Assembly: GCF_030936135.1 (NCBI RefSeq)
Contig: NC_082612.1
Location: 20,035,475 to 20,099,474, forward strand
Reading direction: 5' to 3'
Length of the DNA stretch: 64,000 bases
Source of the DNA: Gavia stellata
Taxonomy: Eukaryota; Chordata; Aves; Gaviiformes; Gaviidae
The translations under genes and the position numbers were made by a program. Of this stretch, positions 44,901 through 59,900 are shown piece after piece (position 1 is the stretch's first letter; every line of letters starts with the position of its first letter). The notes under the pieces were generated by a model. It ran no database searches, was not told the origin of the DNA, and saw only the letters and a program-made list of their open reading frames with translations.

Positions 44901-47900
44901 CATTTATCCACAACAGACCTGCAGTTTTGGCTGGATGTGCAAGCAGTTGATTCATCTCTTAATGGGGTGGGATTTTATTTTTTTTAAAATTGTATTTGGC
45001 CAGGGAAAGCTGAAGTATCCCTTTAGTCTGAGAAATGTTGCATTTTATCAAGCAACAAGTAATAAGCCGAGTCTCTCAGGTTACACTGCTTTTTAAATAT
45101 CCATAACCATTACATGTCTTCTTGTTTTCCTCTGCATGTTTCACTGCATGCATGAATATGAAGGTCGTGAAGGTAGAGACTGAAGGAAAATAGGAAGATA
45201 AAAAGCAGCTACTGAGAGGTCAGAAGATGAGGCAGTAGGTTTGGCAGTTACCGTCATGGGTTTCTGGGAGTGTTTAATTACTATGCTTAAGGGCCAGTGT
45301 TTAGCCTATGTCTCTTAGAGAAGATCCACGGGGAAAAACAATAACCTTTTGTACTTTGTGCCTTGTGAAGGAGATAGAAGAATGGGAGGAAGTTGTCTCA
45401 ATGCATGTACGTTTCTGTTGCTGTTACAAAATTGCCCAAGAAGTTTGTGGTTACTGGAAAACGGGTTTATTACTGCATGATAATTTGGAGACAACAAAGT
45501 GAAGAAATGGGATGAGAAGTAATCTTCAGTTTTAATGATTCTTAGTTTAAACTCTGTGGGTTTGGATGCTTTGTTTAGTCTGAGCTGTTTATTATCGTGT
45601 GGACATTTTGGAGGACGATCACCTGAGTTAAAGATCCCCGTATAGGATTTTTTATGTCTAACAGTAATTTTTTAGGCTGGGAAATCTTTTAGTCCATGTG
45701 CTTAACGACAGCTGGACATAATACTGCAACAAGGACTAGGTTAACATTGCTTTTAATTCTCGGACTGAAAATAAGCAGTTGGGGGGGGAATAAAAAAAAC
45801 CCACAGAATTCCTTCAAGCAAACTTATGGGGTTTTTGTAAGTCAAAACCTAATAATCCAAGGCAAAAGGGCAGTTCATATACCTGGATATACTTTCATGG
45901 AGTAATTTTCTGTTCTTGAAAACAGTTGTGCTTAGTCTTCACTAAGTGACTAATGTAACATAGTGTAAAGTAGAAAATGCAGATATTAGAGAAATACTAG
46001 CAGCTTATAAATCGGTATTTTCAGGCGTTCTACCCTTCAGCATGTGTACATAGGAAACCAGAACACACACAGTACCTGGACTAAGTCTCCTTGCAGATTT
46101 GTCATTTAGCAAGTCCTGAAAGTAACAGGTTTTGAGCCTTCCATTTGGAAAGCTTGTGACAGGCTGTTCTGTGTGTGCGACAGCCTCTCGAGGACATCAG
46201 CTGCATCGCATGGAACAGGCAAGTCCAGCACATCCTGGCGTCCGCCAGCCCGAGCGGCCGAGCTACCGTGTGGGATCTCAGGAAGAACGAACCCATCATC
46301 AAAGTCAGTGACCACAATAACCGGGTGAGTTAGCTCTCGCGCGGCTCCAACGGGTGCTTGTGGAGAGGTGTGGGGTGCCACTTGGCATGTGGGGACAGGT
46401 CATAGCACCCCTTCTTACATGACATAAAGATACTGGTGCCTGGCACAGTTTTATATGGTGTGCTAAGTATCTAATGCTTTCTCTTAAAAGGCTACATGTA
46501 TGCAGAGGGATTGTCAGCATTTTAAACCAAAATAGGCAGATGCAGACTGAAGCAATGCAAGGCACTCAGATTTCCTATCAGAGTGATAAGTTAGTTTGGA
46601 GAAAGCCATTACTGGTCTGCTTAGGGCTACCATGGAAAGATTTTTATTCAGCTACTCAGAGATGACATGTTTTGTGTGCTGGAGACATGAGGTTGCAGCT
46701 GATGGGCTCTGGGTGAGCACACTTAGTTTCGCGGAGCAGGTGATGTTGTGACTTACTGCTCAGGCAGAGAGGGCTTCATCCTTGGCATCACAGTTGGGAT
46801 GAGCACAGGGGCTGAGCCCTGGCCGGACACTGGTGACTGATGGAGCGGGGGCCTGTGCTTCTGCTCGTCTGGACATGGGAACGGGAGCAGGCTGCAGCTG
46901 AGCTTGGAGAAGGCAGCATGTGTGGTGGGGAGCGCCACAGAGGAGTGTTGCCATTGAGCAGGTTGCAGGGGACACTGCCTGGTATAGTTACAACCACTGC
47001 GCCTACTCCTCAGGCAGCGTCAATGTAAAAAAGAGCCTGTTGGACTTGTGGAGAGTGACATATTTGTATGATTCTGTGTATTTTAAATGGAATACTGTTA
47101 CAGCAAACTTTGAAGATGTAGCAAGAGTTCAAAACAAAGTTTACAAATGGGTGCTCCTGAAGTAGCTTCTTGGTCACTGCACTTACTCCGATAAGCTGTG
47201 TAACTCTCAATGCTTTATGTATTTGTTGCCTAACACAGCAGCACAGTAGACTGTCTTCATCACTTAATCATAGTCTAGTGGTACAACGTTCATGTGACAA
47301 TAACCTCTGCCTAATGATGGCTTTATTAAAATTTCAATAAAAATATTAGAGGAAAAGGTTTGTACAGAGGGCTTTACAGTTTTCTTACATTAAAACATAG
47401 GATTGTGAGTAAGACAGCACAGTCATCTCTTCGAGAGGACCTTGGGAAACTAATTGCAAGTCTCCTCACTCACAGAAACGAGGAGAATATCCCAATCTGG
47501 ATGCAGTCAGAAATAATGCCCAGAAACACAGCTGCAAATTCCTTCGCAACAGTGTTTTACCATGCATGTAGATATATTTAGATCAGTTGTCTTTTGATCT
47601 TTAGTGCTGCTTAGTTATTTTATACTGTGGCACAATGTTGTCCCTCAGATGCACTGCTCAGGCCTGGCATGGCACCCTGATGTTGCTACCCAGATGGTTT
47701 TGGCCTCGGAGGATGACAGGTTGCCTGTGATTCAGATGTGGGACCTAAGATTTGCCTCCTCGCCGCTTCGTGTTCTAGAAAGCCATGCAAGGTATGAGTT
47801 TTATGTAGCCTGCTGCTCCGAGGTGGTGCACTGTTGGTGACCGCGTACCAGTTTGGACATCTCATTTCTTGCTCAGTTCCCCTGTGAAGGCTCACTTAGT

Positions 47901-50900
47901 TGAAGGCAGCGATTCCAGCAGCAGGCAGTGTTATACGCTGCCTTGCTGACTAGCCATCCCTACGCCCTAAAAAACTTGTCTTTTTGGGGCCTGCTGGTTT
48001 GAAGAGAACGAGCCCCAAAATAAGAAAAACGCCATCCAGCTGAAACACTGAAGTTGCTAGTTTGTTTCTATGCTTTTCAAGAGGAGGGAGCTGAGGTGTA
48101 AAGAGTCAGTAGCAGTTGATTTTGCCTGAATAATGGACTGAAGGTGCACCTGGGCACATCCTTACATGTGGACATGCACAGTCTCTCTGCCCCTCAGTCC
48201 CCTAAATGCCTTAAATTCAGGCCCAAGGAAAGATTTTGTTCAATTCTCATCCCTCCTCAATTGTTTGTGAGACATCCCTTATTGCCCAAAATCAGCGCTA
48301 GATTTAAGGAGAGAGAACAGCGCTAAGTCTGTGTTGTGGCTTCTGCCAAAACTACTGGCAGTGGTTCTGCTGATAAAAAGAAGCTGACAAACTTCGTAGT
48401 CACTGACCTTACCTACAGGTTTGCACACTGTATGTTAATGATACTGCAGGTGAACAAACCATTTTGTTACATTGGTGTCCAGGTTCTCCTGCATGACTGT
48501 TGCATTTAATTTTCAGATACAGTGGCTGCACCTTTATATCTCTTCATGCAGAAAACAAAAAGCATCTATTTCAATAAATAAAGTGCTGATAACATTGAAA
48601 AATTTCTCCTCTTGTAAGAGGAAGGAGTGGGGAGGGCATTTTGAGGTGGAATGCTCAGCTAGTGTAGAAACTCGACTTATAAATATGCTTGATTTATCGC
48701 CATTTTGCATTTGCATTAACTTTTTTTGGTTGTGACTTTTCACGCAGGGGTATATTGGCCATTGCTTGGAGTATGGCGGATCCGGAACTGCTACTTAGCT
48801 GTGGGAAGGATGCTAAAATTCTCTGCTCCAACCCTAACACGGGCGAGGTATTGTACACATGCCACGTAAAAAACCTCTTCTCAGAGGTGGCACAGGGGCA
48901 TATGCAAAGCAGGTGTTGGTATGCTTGCTTTCCTAGGAATGATGCTTCTGTGGGATGTTTCTCCCTCTCCTGTGTACTTGTGTTTGATATATAGGTGCCT
49001 TCTGAGCTTCTTCTGGCAGTGCAGGATTCCTTCCTAGTATTGCCGCTATTACGTGTTTGTCCTTACTGCTTCTCTCCTGCCAAGTAGTAAGGTCCCTGCT
49101 CATTATAAGGGACAGAAATGGCCCCACTTAAACTCATTATTTCTTACTCTTTTGGTTTGGGTCCCATGTGGCTGGATTAGTGTTGCAATTGCCTTTTTCC
49201 TTCTGTAAGTGTAAGAACTTTTACCCAGACCAGAAGGATTCTGTAGGTCACTACAATAGTGGCAGATCAGTGAGAGCTGCTTGAATGTGTTCCCACCCTG
49301 CCCTTTTGGGCCTGGGGATACCTTTCATAGGGGCTGCAGATCCTTTTTTCCGACAACTTTGAGTGTTTGCCCCTAGACCGTGAAAAGGGCTTCAGGCACA
49401 CTGGAGGGCTCCTTGCCTGCAGCGGGCAATAATCCTGGAGGACAGAGTGAGAAGCGTTTTGAAAATTCAGACATTATCCCAAAAGTGCAAAAGCTGTGGG
49501 GTGGTAGATGGTTATTTGAGCTGGATCCTGTGCTGTTAGGCAGGTTTTACATGTGGTTGAATCATACTATGTGTTCTTATTAAAAACAAAAAACAGTCTT
49601 CTGGGAGACATTGAAGCAGTTAGCATTTTGCTCTTTGAGTTTCTCCTAGTTTATTGTTAAACGTCTGCTGCTGTGGTGGACTTATCTGTTCCAGGGCAAG
49701 AGAGGCTGTCTGCCCAGAGTGCAAGTTTTAACTTTCCCAATTTTCTGCAAAAGTAGATGTACTTTGGAGCCTGGACATGTCTCCAGATTAGCTCTGAATG
49801 AGCTAGCATGAATACCAGCAGCAGCTCACAGCTTGCAGTGGGACAGTGCAGACATACCCCGCCTGCATAGTTTGTCCTGTGTGTATTAAACAGAAGTTTT
49901 AATAGGAGGAGAAGGAAATTAAGCAGTGGTGTGTGATAATCTCCTGTTTGGTGATTGTCAGGGCTTGCCCACTGTTAGTGTGTATGGTGACATGGAGGCT
50001 GCTGGGGAGCAAGAAGAGCAGACAAGTCTCAGGGTAGGCAGGAGAACTGTTGCTGTTGGACATGGTGCTTCATGAAAGCCCCGATTTGTTGGACTTGGTT
50101 TTGCTGCCCAGGTGCTGTATGAGTTGCCCACGAACACACAGTGGTGCTTTGATATCCAGTGGTGTCCCAGGAACCCCGCTGTCTTGTCTGCGGCTTCGTT
50201 TGACGGGCGGATCAGCGTTTATTCCATCATGGGAGGCAGCACGGATGGCTTGAGGCAGAAGCAAGTTGATCAGGTATTGAGAAATGTTTCAGCTAAGAAC
50301 ATGGACCGAAAGGGCAGGGGGAAACATGGGCTCATGAGAAGTCTTCAGTGGCTGTCTGCAGCCCTGCTTGCAGGAGTACGAATCCGGTGCAAATAAATGC
50401 TTACGTTTAGTTTATTGCAGATGTCACTTTTGTTTTTTCCCCCTTTTGTTATCAAAGCTTTCATCATCTTTTGGGAACCTTGATCCATTTGGTACGGGAC
50501 AGCCCCTCCCACCCCTGCAGCTTCCCCAGCAGACTGCCCCACAGAGTGTTGTTTTGCCCCTAAAGAAACCACCCAAATGGATCCGGCGACCTGTGGGAGC
50601 ATCGTTCTCGGTAAGCGGGAGACAAGGCTGGGCAGGGTTGGCCAGGCAGCGAGGGAGATAATGGTGGCACCTGCAAAACACTTTAGGAGGAGGGGAGTTC
50701 AACGTGGTATTCCACCTTGGGAGAACTTCCCCTGTTTGTCGACGTGGTGGGAGATGCTTGTGGCAGGTTCCAGACCTGGTGCTTGGGACAGCAAGCCAGC
50801 AAAAGCGTGACAAATGCTTGGGAAAAAAAAACCAGGGAGGTGTTGTGTTGCTGACAGGCACTTGTTTCTTTGTTTTGGGATTAGAGCTTTGCTTTTATTT

Positions 50901-53900
50901 ATGTGCAGTTCTTGCTTTGGAGTAATCAAATACAGATTGGGAGGGGGGAATGGGACCAAGCTGGGCAAGTACCTGAGACTTGAGTGCAGTTTGAAGCTAT
51001 TATGTGAGCCATTGTGGTGGAGAATACTCAGGTTAGCTCTGATCAAGGTAGCGGGAATTGCTGTAGCAGCACATGGTGAGGCTCCTCCATGGCTGGTTGA
51101 TTTGCAGAGGAGCCAGGTGAGAGGGTGGCTTTTTGTGAGAGCAGAGTCGTCTGCTCTTTGGCTCCACCTTTGGCTTATATTCTAGACCCACGGGCCATTT
51201 CTAAGGGATCTCCTGAAGAGATCCCTGTCCACTTGAAATGGATTTCTTTGCTGAAATACTGCTCAATTTTCAGCATCGTATGTCTGCTTATTCATGATCT
51301 GATGCGCAAATTAAATGCAGTTTTCTCCCATCAAAGAGAAGTGATGTTGCCTAGCCACTGACTGATGTGTCATTTTTTATAATGGTGTTTATTCCCTTAT
51401 TTGTCCTGGTTTTCCAGGAACCAGCTGTCAGTCTTTTTCTTGGCTGGGCTTTTTGCTTTTTGTAATGCTGGCTTGGTCATTTATTGGACTGGCCTGTGTA
51501 AATTAACTTTGAGCTATAGAACAAAATAACTTTATAAGCCCCTTCTAATTTTTTTCTTCTGTTGATTTTACTTCTCTCCAAATGATGACACAACTTACTG
51601 CCCATCTCACAGTAGGCTTTTAACTGGTAAACAGCCTGCCAAGAGCAGGGCAGACGTCATGTTTGAGCATTTATTTAATGATGCGTAGGTTTCTTTAGTA
51701 ATTACATTGCAATATCATGAGATGCTCCATTGATGCTGGGCACTGTACAGAGCAACTGCTTTAGTTCTCAGCTTCTAGTCAGTCTTTTGCCTGAGAAAAA
51801 ACAAGCACAGGCGTAGCTGTGCTCATAAATCTTATTAAATGTGCACCCACTTATCCAGCAAGCTCCTTACATACATAGAAATATGGGGTGGTAGAAAAAA
51901 ACAATGAGTTGATTGCAGGAATGTTTGTCCATTGGATGATAAACATATATACATTATATAAAATCATGTGCGTACGTATGTGTATGTATTACCCTTTCAT
52001 ATACACTCCAGCATGTACTTGTATTTTTACATACTGCATGTGTACCTCAATTCCAGTTTGGAGGCAAGCTGGTTACATTTGAGAATGCCAAGTCCCAGCA
52101 GCAGCCAGGCATCGAGCAGCAGCAGCAGCGTCACCATGTCTACGTGAGCCAGGTTGTTACAGAGAAGGAGTTCCTGGCCCGCTCGAACCAGCTGCAGGAG
52201 GCTGTGCAGTCCGAAGGCTTTGTCAGCTACTGCCAAAAGAAAATCGACATGGCCCAGGCTGACTTTGAGAAAAACGTGTGGGCCTTCTTAAAGGTAATAG
52301 GATAACAGCGCTTCAGGAGTTCCCCACTGACTTGGAGAGCCAGTGTGGAAATGGTTCCTTCTGCGCATTATGGTGTTTTAGCAGAAGAGATGCTGGGAAC
52401 TAAAAGTGTAGGCTGTGGGAATAGCGCTCGTAAGCCCGTGTTGGAGGTGGCCCACCAGAAGAGAGGGGGTCCTCAGGGCCAGGAGTGTTTGCAGGGTTTG
52501 TGAGAAATCATGGCAGAAGCCAAGGCTTGGGGGCAGGTATCCTGTGTTTTTTGACATCCCCCATCAGTACATCTTTGTACAAGGAGCTGGTGAGAAGGGA
52601 TAAAGCTTTGGGGACGGCTTTAGATGTGCTCACTATGAACATTTAGAGGTTTCCAAGTGAAGCAGATAAGCAGATTGTTCACCTACGATAACCAGATTCA
52701 AGCCTTGCCTACTTGCTCGGGTCCCCAAGACACTGAAGACCTTTTCAGTTCTCTTTATTACAGTCAGTCTCCACAGTCCCCAGCTCTCACTGGATAATTT
52801 CTGCCAGTCAAGTAAAAAGCCAGTGAGGGAGAAAATGAAAAATTGTGAATTGCAATATATTCTTTAACTTTTCATTTTTAAAGGTGAACTTTGAAGAAGA
52901 TTCACGTGTTAAGTACCTTGAGCTCTTGGGATACAGGAAGGATGATCTGAGGAAGAAGGTAAATGTGCCTGGAAGCTGTGCTTGTCTTAAATGCTGTACT
53001 GATGGATGTATCTGCCGAGTACAGCCTAAAATGTTGACTATGCCATGTATGGTTGAAGTACTCATTTACCTGTGGGACTGGAAGAGCAATTACCAGTATC
53101 CACAGGCTATTCAATACAATAAACATTTTTATACAACATTATTTTCAGTCTGTTTCCCAGCAGATGGTATTTGTCAGTGCTGCAGCTCTCCTAATAGCCA
53201 TAATACAACTGTTACCCATGGTGCCGGAGCCTCTGTTTAAACATGGCTGACTTGAGTAGTTGTGTTATTTAAGGAATTCCTTTGTTCCAAAGGACACTAG
53301 AAATCTTCTGGTCTTTAAATTTTGTCTAGATAAACAACTTGTGAGTAACTTCAGAACTCTTACAGCAAGCGCTTTGTTTTGTTGGGTTTTTTTACCAGCT
53401 ATGTCATCCTACCCAGGAACTGTCTAGTATTTCTTCAGTTCTGATTCAGTGGATTTGAATGTTTAAGTCATTTTCATTGTATCAAACTAATGTTTTATTT
53501 TCAAAGAGTGGCTCCATAAAAATGTCGTTATGCTTACAAACTAAATGGCCTCCAGGGCAAACTTACCATGATTATGTTTTTGCTAGCAGTCTGTTCTCAG
53601 CTTCTAAATTTTTGTTGTGTGAGTCAAAAGCAAGCACAGCAAGAGAAGTCCTGTTTTTGAAAAGCAGATCTCAATGAGAAAATTCAGTTGAAATTTAGTA
53701 GCGGTCCTGCTGAGCAGCCTCATGCAGACTGGAGCCCACTGCCGCTGTTGCTCTAGGTTTGATATGCCCTGTGCATGGGGAGAAGCTGGGAAAATGGGCG
53801 TAGCTGAATGGAGTGGTCTGAAATGCTGGGCCTACCCCATTATTTCAGTATTTGAGGAGCAGATGGGGGGAGCTACAAGGCCGTGTTTTCATGCAGCTGT

Positions 53901-56900
53901 TTCTCAACGCAGCGTTCCACGTTGAAGCTGAATCCGTGATTTTTAGTGTCAAGAAACAATACAGGATGGCTTGTCTGAAAATTTGTGGTACCCAGATGAT
54001 AAACTCACTAAATCACAACTTGTTTGTCATGTTACTGGTAGGGTAAGGAAAGCAAAAAAGGGTCGCAGATTTCGGCTTCTTGGAATAAGCTGTTAAGAAC
54101 ATGGTGTTTTGGTTTTATCCTCTTAAAACCTGTGATTCTCATCACAGTCAAGTCCTGGATTTCTCCTTTCTATTGTAAACTAATGATTAAAAAAGGAAGA
54201 GAAAACTATCTCCAGCAATTTGAACTCAGCTTTTTGTGAAAACCAGCCTATGAGGGTAAAACAAAGCCTGCAATACTAAAAGCAGTAGATAATATTAGCA
54301 GTATTAGGAAACCCAGGCTCCCGGATGCCCAACTAATATATTTTCTGCATATATTCTAAACTCTATACATTAAATTGAGGGCCCTAATAGAATCTGGAGT
54401 CACTATTTTCTTTGCAAAGCAGTAAAAGCTGGGCATTTTAACTCTTCTGTACCTTGGAAAATCCTAGCCGACAGCCATATGCCTGCTGTGCTTGAAACCA
54501 CAGCTTCCTGACAGGCTCCCTGCTCCAGAAGGATTGTCACCACTTCATTTTCCCTAACCAGAGCAGACAGAGGGTTTTGTCCTGCATGCGCTGGTACTAT
54601 TTTTATTACTGTGGTTGCCAGCAGCTCTAGTGAGGTTTGAGGCCCTTGAGTTAACAATTAAAGGTTTAAAGGCATAGAGCAGCTGTTCTTTCCATCAGAG
54701 CTTGGGGTGCAGGGGACTTAGCAGTAAATCCATCGCCAGGCTGGGAGAGGAAACGGCTTTGGTTTCATGTTAACTGTTCTGCGAGCAACATATTAGCTAC
54801 GTGTGCCAGTTCTGCAATCTGAGAGATCAGTGAGAGGTCTACCTCTCTAAAATAAAAGGGCACTTACTTAAATCTTGGTTGTTTTCTAGATTACATCCGC
54901 TCTGAACAAAGAGGGTCTTGCAGATGGGGACTTGGGAGAGGTAAGCAAACACATGTGTACGAGTCTGCGTTTAGTTTTATAACGCCATGGTAATGTGCAA
55001 AGTAAGAATAATTTTTCTTTCAGCTTGGTAGCTGTCCCAAAGTAAGTCACAAATAACCCAGCATATGACAAGTTCCTACGTTCAGTAGAAGGTACTTATT
55101 TAAAAAAACCACCAACTTTTTTCCACTCAAATGTCCCTCTCTTTCCCAACGAAGGGTTCTCAGTCACGGGTTTTAGGTCAGGGTCTCAGTGATGTCCTTC
55201 CACCTTTCCCTTTTGCTGCCTGTGCCTTGCCCACTGTGACACTTTGTGCTGCCTGTGAGGTAGGGCAGAGCCTTGCTGCTGGGCAGCTGGTTTCAAGAGC
55301 AGCACCTTCCCCAGGCTTTAAAAAAAAGCAGGACTGAGAGTCTTGTCCTGTAACGCTTCCCTGCAAGAGTGATAAATACAGTTCAGGCGTTGGCTGTTGT
55401 AATTGCAATGGCCTGAGTCTACAATGGGAGAGTGCGTTGCTTTTCTGCATAGGCGTTTTGGATGTCATCTGTAGTTGCCTAATGGGGAAGAAAAGTTTTG
55501 CTGCATGTTTTCGGGCAGCTAAGATGAAAACAGCACAAGGTACTGTGTAATGACAAAGAGCAAGGAAATGGAGGGCCTCTACCATGTTTGTCATACTCAA
55601 GTGTATACTGCCAATGCATTTCTGTGATGGGCAGTCTGGTTCTGGCTATAGTTGGTGGGGAGGTGGCTATACTCTGCAGTGCAAAGTATTTCTTCCTCTT
55701 TTGCTGGTTTTTTTATGGCATCTTCTCTCTGCTGAAGGCTCCCACAGAATCTGATGAATCTGTGCCGAATGAGGGGGACGAAGGCCAGGCTACAGAGGAG
55801 CAGTTCTTGGGAGAGGTATCTATTGCCCTCCAGACTAACCCTGTTGACCTTCTGTGTATTTACTTTGTTACTATTAAAAGCATTTTATTTTGTTGGCTTT
55901 TCCTAGTGCTAAGGATATACGGAAATACAAGAAGTTACTTAGAATGAGTAAAATGTGGGCTCTTTTTAAGTTGCTTGAGATTTTCTCATCAGCCTCAGAC
56001 ATCATGTGAATAGATTTTGGTGGCAATGAAGAACGAGCTCATTTTGTAACAGTCCAGTTGGCACCAGACTCAAGGACTTTATTCTGCCATAATTTTCACT
56101 CTGACATTTCCCTAACACCTACTAAATGATCTGCTGCCACAATTCTAATGCATTCCTTTTTTTTATTGTCCCTCTCCCTTTCCACATTCCTTCCTTCCCT
56201 TCCTCTGGTTGATTATTACCAAGCTGTCAGCTTATTACTGCCCTGTTTCTAGGCATAACCCTTTGCAGAGATGCAGTTGGTGGTACTGGAGGATAGGGGG
56301 AACGTTTGTTCTCTGCCTTGCTCCCACCGACCTCACAGTGCCATCCATCCCCTTTGCACCTGAACAGCAAGTATCAGGGTTTGGTAGCTAGCTGCCTTAC
56401 GAATGCCTGTTGCAACAGTTCAGCCAGGTTTATCCCAGGCAGTTTGTGCTCCACCACATCTGCCTTTGCGATCCTACAGCTTTTGTTCATTTCTGTCCGT
56501 TTGAGCAGCATTGTTTTCAGCCCTGTGTTTTAAATATGGGGACAGGTCTATAATTAGAACTAAGGATCCAGCCTCTGCCACGTGAGGTTTTTAGCACTGA
56601 AAATACTAGTATCGCTGTGTGAAGAGGCCAGCTTCATTCTCCCCCATTCCCTCAGTCTCCTTTTGGGTTAGAATTTGAGCTGTTAGCCCAAAACTACCTA
56701 TGCTGCCTGTGCTCAAACCTGTGCTTGGTGCCTGTGAAGATGAGATCGGTGGTTTATGGCTCATGCATGTTGGAGTGGTGCACTCGTTGACTCCGTATAA
56801 CGGCCTGTTAAGGACACCAAAACAGAGCGCTCTCTTTAGGTTAGGTGCTTGATTGCATGTTAATTCATCAGGCACTGTAGTGGCAGACACATGTATCTGA

Positions 56901-59900
56901 CTGCGTAAGGATTTTGCTGCATGCACTCATGAAGATATTAGATGTTTCATAAGAAATGTCTCTTCTAGGAGAGAATTCACAGCCAAGCGTGACCTTAGCC
57001 TACCAGCATGGGTGGTAAATACTTGTGAGATGGGCCTGAAGCCACTGATGATGCATTGGGGAGTGCTGTCACATACATAAAGTAACTTGATGGGCACATT
57101 GTTGCTGTGATAGTCACAACATGCTCTCAGCTGATAACCAAACACACATCACGCCTTATCTGATGGCAAAATAATTTTCCAGATGCTGCCTCCTTTCATG
57201 AGCCAAACATAAAGCATGTTTCAGACTTACCTCCCCATCCCAAATGCCTGTTCTTGCTCGACTGTATACTTGTTTTTCACTCTTGGAAGTACAATTTCAC
57301 TGATCAGCATATGAGCAGGGTGTTCTCAGCAGACTCTTGAACTCCCACTGCACTCCTGCTAGCACGCTGGCTTATGACAGAGGAGGCAGTTTGTTGGGAC
57401 TATTTCTGCACTCTTCTTAGGCTGTGCTGTGAAAATTGATGGTGGAGAGAGACTTCCCTCTTGGTGGTGGTTTTTTCTTATTGAAAGGTTTTGTTTGAAA
57501 TCCCAAAATCCAAATACTTGCAGGAAATGCTCTCTATCTTAATTCCTGGGGGAGTTTTATAAAAAAGCAGCTTCTGTCCGCTGAGCAGTCCTGTACTGAG
57601 TGCAAAGCGCATAAGTCTGTGTGGACCATGCTGGGCTTCTGTGTTGAAAAATAAGCATGTGTTCATGTGTTTTGCTTCATTAAACTAGGGTGTATGCCTA
57701 GTGCAGGATGTTTCAAGAAGGAGCTGAAAGTCCAAGTGGAGCAAAGCGAAACCTAGATAGCATTATGGTAGACTGTTCTTGGCAGGGGTTGAAGTTGAAA
57801 GAGGAGGGAAGGGAGAAGGTTTCTGATTTTTGTGGTTGGGGCTGTTTTGCTTTGAGGGGGTTGTGCATATATGGACACGGATGCGTGTATGCGTAAGTCG
57901 GGGATCCAGGTGTCCGGTTGCTGGTATTTGTGATCTCTAGGTATGCACACTTGTGCTTGCATAAGCCTTCCCTGGTGCTTAGAAATCTGGGGCTTCCAGC
58001 GCTTTTTCCGTTTGGCATCCGTTTTAAAAGATGGTCTGCTCTAATCTCTCAGAACAGTGATTTTTATAATGGTGCATTTACGTGCACTGGAGGTCCTTTG
58101 GTAAGCCCAGGCTTTTCTCAGTGTGCTTAGGAGGTGACTTCGTGCAGGCACCAGGGGAAGTTGATTATCCTGTGCTGAAACAGTGTTCTAACAAGTGACA
58201 GGGATACTCTTCCCTTCTGAGTTAATGATCTCTTAGGCAGCTGCTAGTCTGAATGTCTATCTTTAACTTGTAATGCAAGAGCCATGTTTTTAAATGTGTG
58301 TGTATATTCCAAGTGCTTACATAAGCTCAAAAATTATACTTGTCCTTTCCCTTAGAGGGTGAAGGACCACAAACAAGAAACTGAAGATTTGGGATCTGCA
58401 AAGAAGACATTTAACATCTCTGTTAGTGGAGGTAAGAAAAACCTCAATATTGATTTCACTGTATGTGCTGATATTTATAAATCCTGGTGTTGATACTGGT
58501 GTTCCAGTGAGAAGGCAATTTCTGCACAGATTGTGAAGGATTATCATGACTTGCCTCTAACTCCATTAACTTCACAGCAGTCTCGAGGCACTTGAAAATG
58601 CAGCTTCTTTAGGGAAGGAAGGGAAGTATACAAGTGTTGTATACCCCATTGCTGAAATGCAGGTACTCCGAGTGATTTCTGATATAAAAGAACACACACC
58701 TGATCAGGCATGAAGTGCTAACGTTGCTGTTTGTACAGAAAATCCCAGGGGATCTTGAATAACCCAGAAGCCGTTGACCCCTGTCTAGGTTTGACTTTGT
58801 TTCTGGCGCTGTATGCAGGGTAGTTGTTTCAGAGGTCATTTAGACCTCTAGCATCTGGCTCTGCGGCAAGGTAAGTGATGCTTGACGGTGCCACACCTGA
58901 TGTGGCTGTGACGGTAGCATGTCTGAGACTGAAGATGAACTTGAGCATCCCTGTCAGTACCTGCCTGGAGCAGGCTGGTTATCAGAGAACTTTGCGCGGT
59001 GTTGGACAGAATCACCTGCTGTTGCATATTTAAGTGACTTTAGTGCCATGGTTTGAAAATGCACTCCTCTCTTGTTGCAGATGTGGACGGTTTGATTACC
59101 CAGGCTTTGCTGACGGGTAACTTTGAGAGCGCAGTAGATCTCTGTTTGCACGATAACCGCATGGCTGACGCCATTATCTTGGCCATCGCAGGCGGACAAG
59201 AGCTGCTTTCTAGGACACAGGAAAAATACTTTGCTAAGATGCAGAGCAAAATTACCAGGGTATGTTTTTTCAGTTAAGAAACAACATGCATGTAGGCCTT
59301 TAACTCCCTTTTTCACCTTAAAAGTTTTCTTGCCATTTCATGGATTTATTTCTGTGAGAAGCTAGTAAGTATTCAAGTTATCCACAAGATCTCAGAGCAG
59401 AAGGATTTCTGTTATTCTTTTTTATTACATTGATAAGGAGAGAAGAGGCATGGTACCTGGATATCAATACACAAGAAGAGTATTTTTACCTTGTCTCCAG
59501 TGTCTGAGTTGCATATCCAGTAGTAGATTCTCACTGATAAAAATACCTTAAGCAGCGCACATTTCAGTCTGTTATCTTGTCACATTTTTCAAGAGTCGCA
59601 CATGACCCACGCTCAGTGCCAGCAGCATTATGTTGATTTCTGCCTGTGATCAGTCTTAACAGATTTTGCCAATGCTTCGTTTCACTGCATGCGCAGAAGA
59701 GAGCTAAGTACGCCCAGGGTAGGTCAATCACCCTTCATCTAAGAGACAGTGTGTTATGACCAGCTGGTTATTATTCTTTGCAGCTTTTTGCAATGCTAGG
59801 GATTGCTGATGCTGCTCGTTCAAATCTTTCTTCTTTACTACTGACATGAGAAATTATCAACAGGAGGATGAAACGGGAGAAGTGGCCTTAAAAGAGCACA

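Noticed and set aside
48848-48994. Intron after SEC31A exon 7 opens with codons (VLY) like the start of exon 8
   Set aside because: The donor consensus forces GTA (Val), and similarity beyond three codons is weak. Probably coincidence; exon 8 at 50112 gives the conserved protein.
51204-51226. 9-bp perfect inverted repeat with 5-base loop in a SEC31A intron
   Set aside because: Isolated short hairpins of this size occur by chance in tens of kilobases, and nothing around it suggests an RNA gene.
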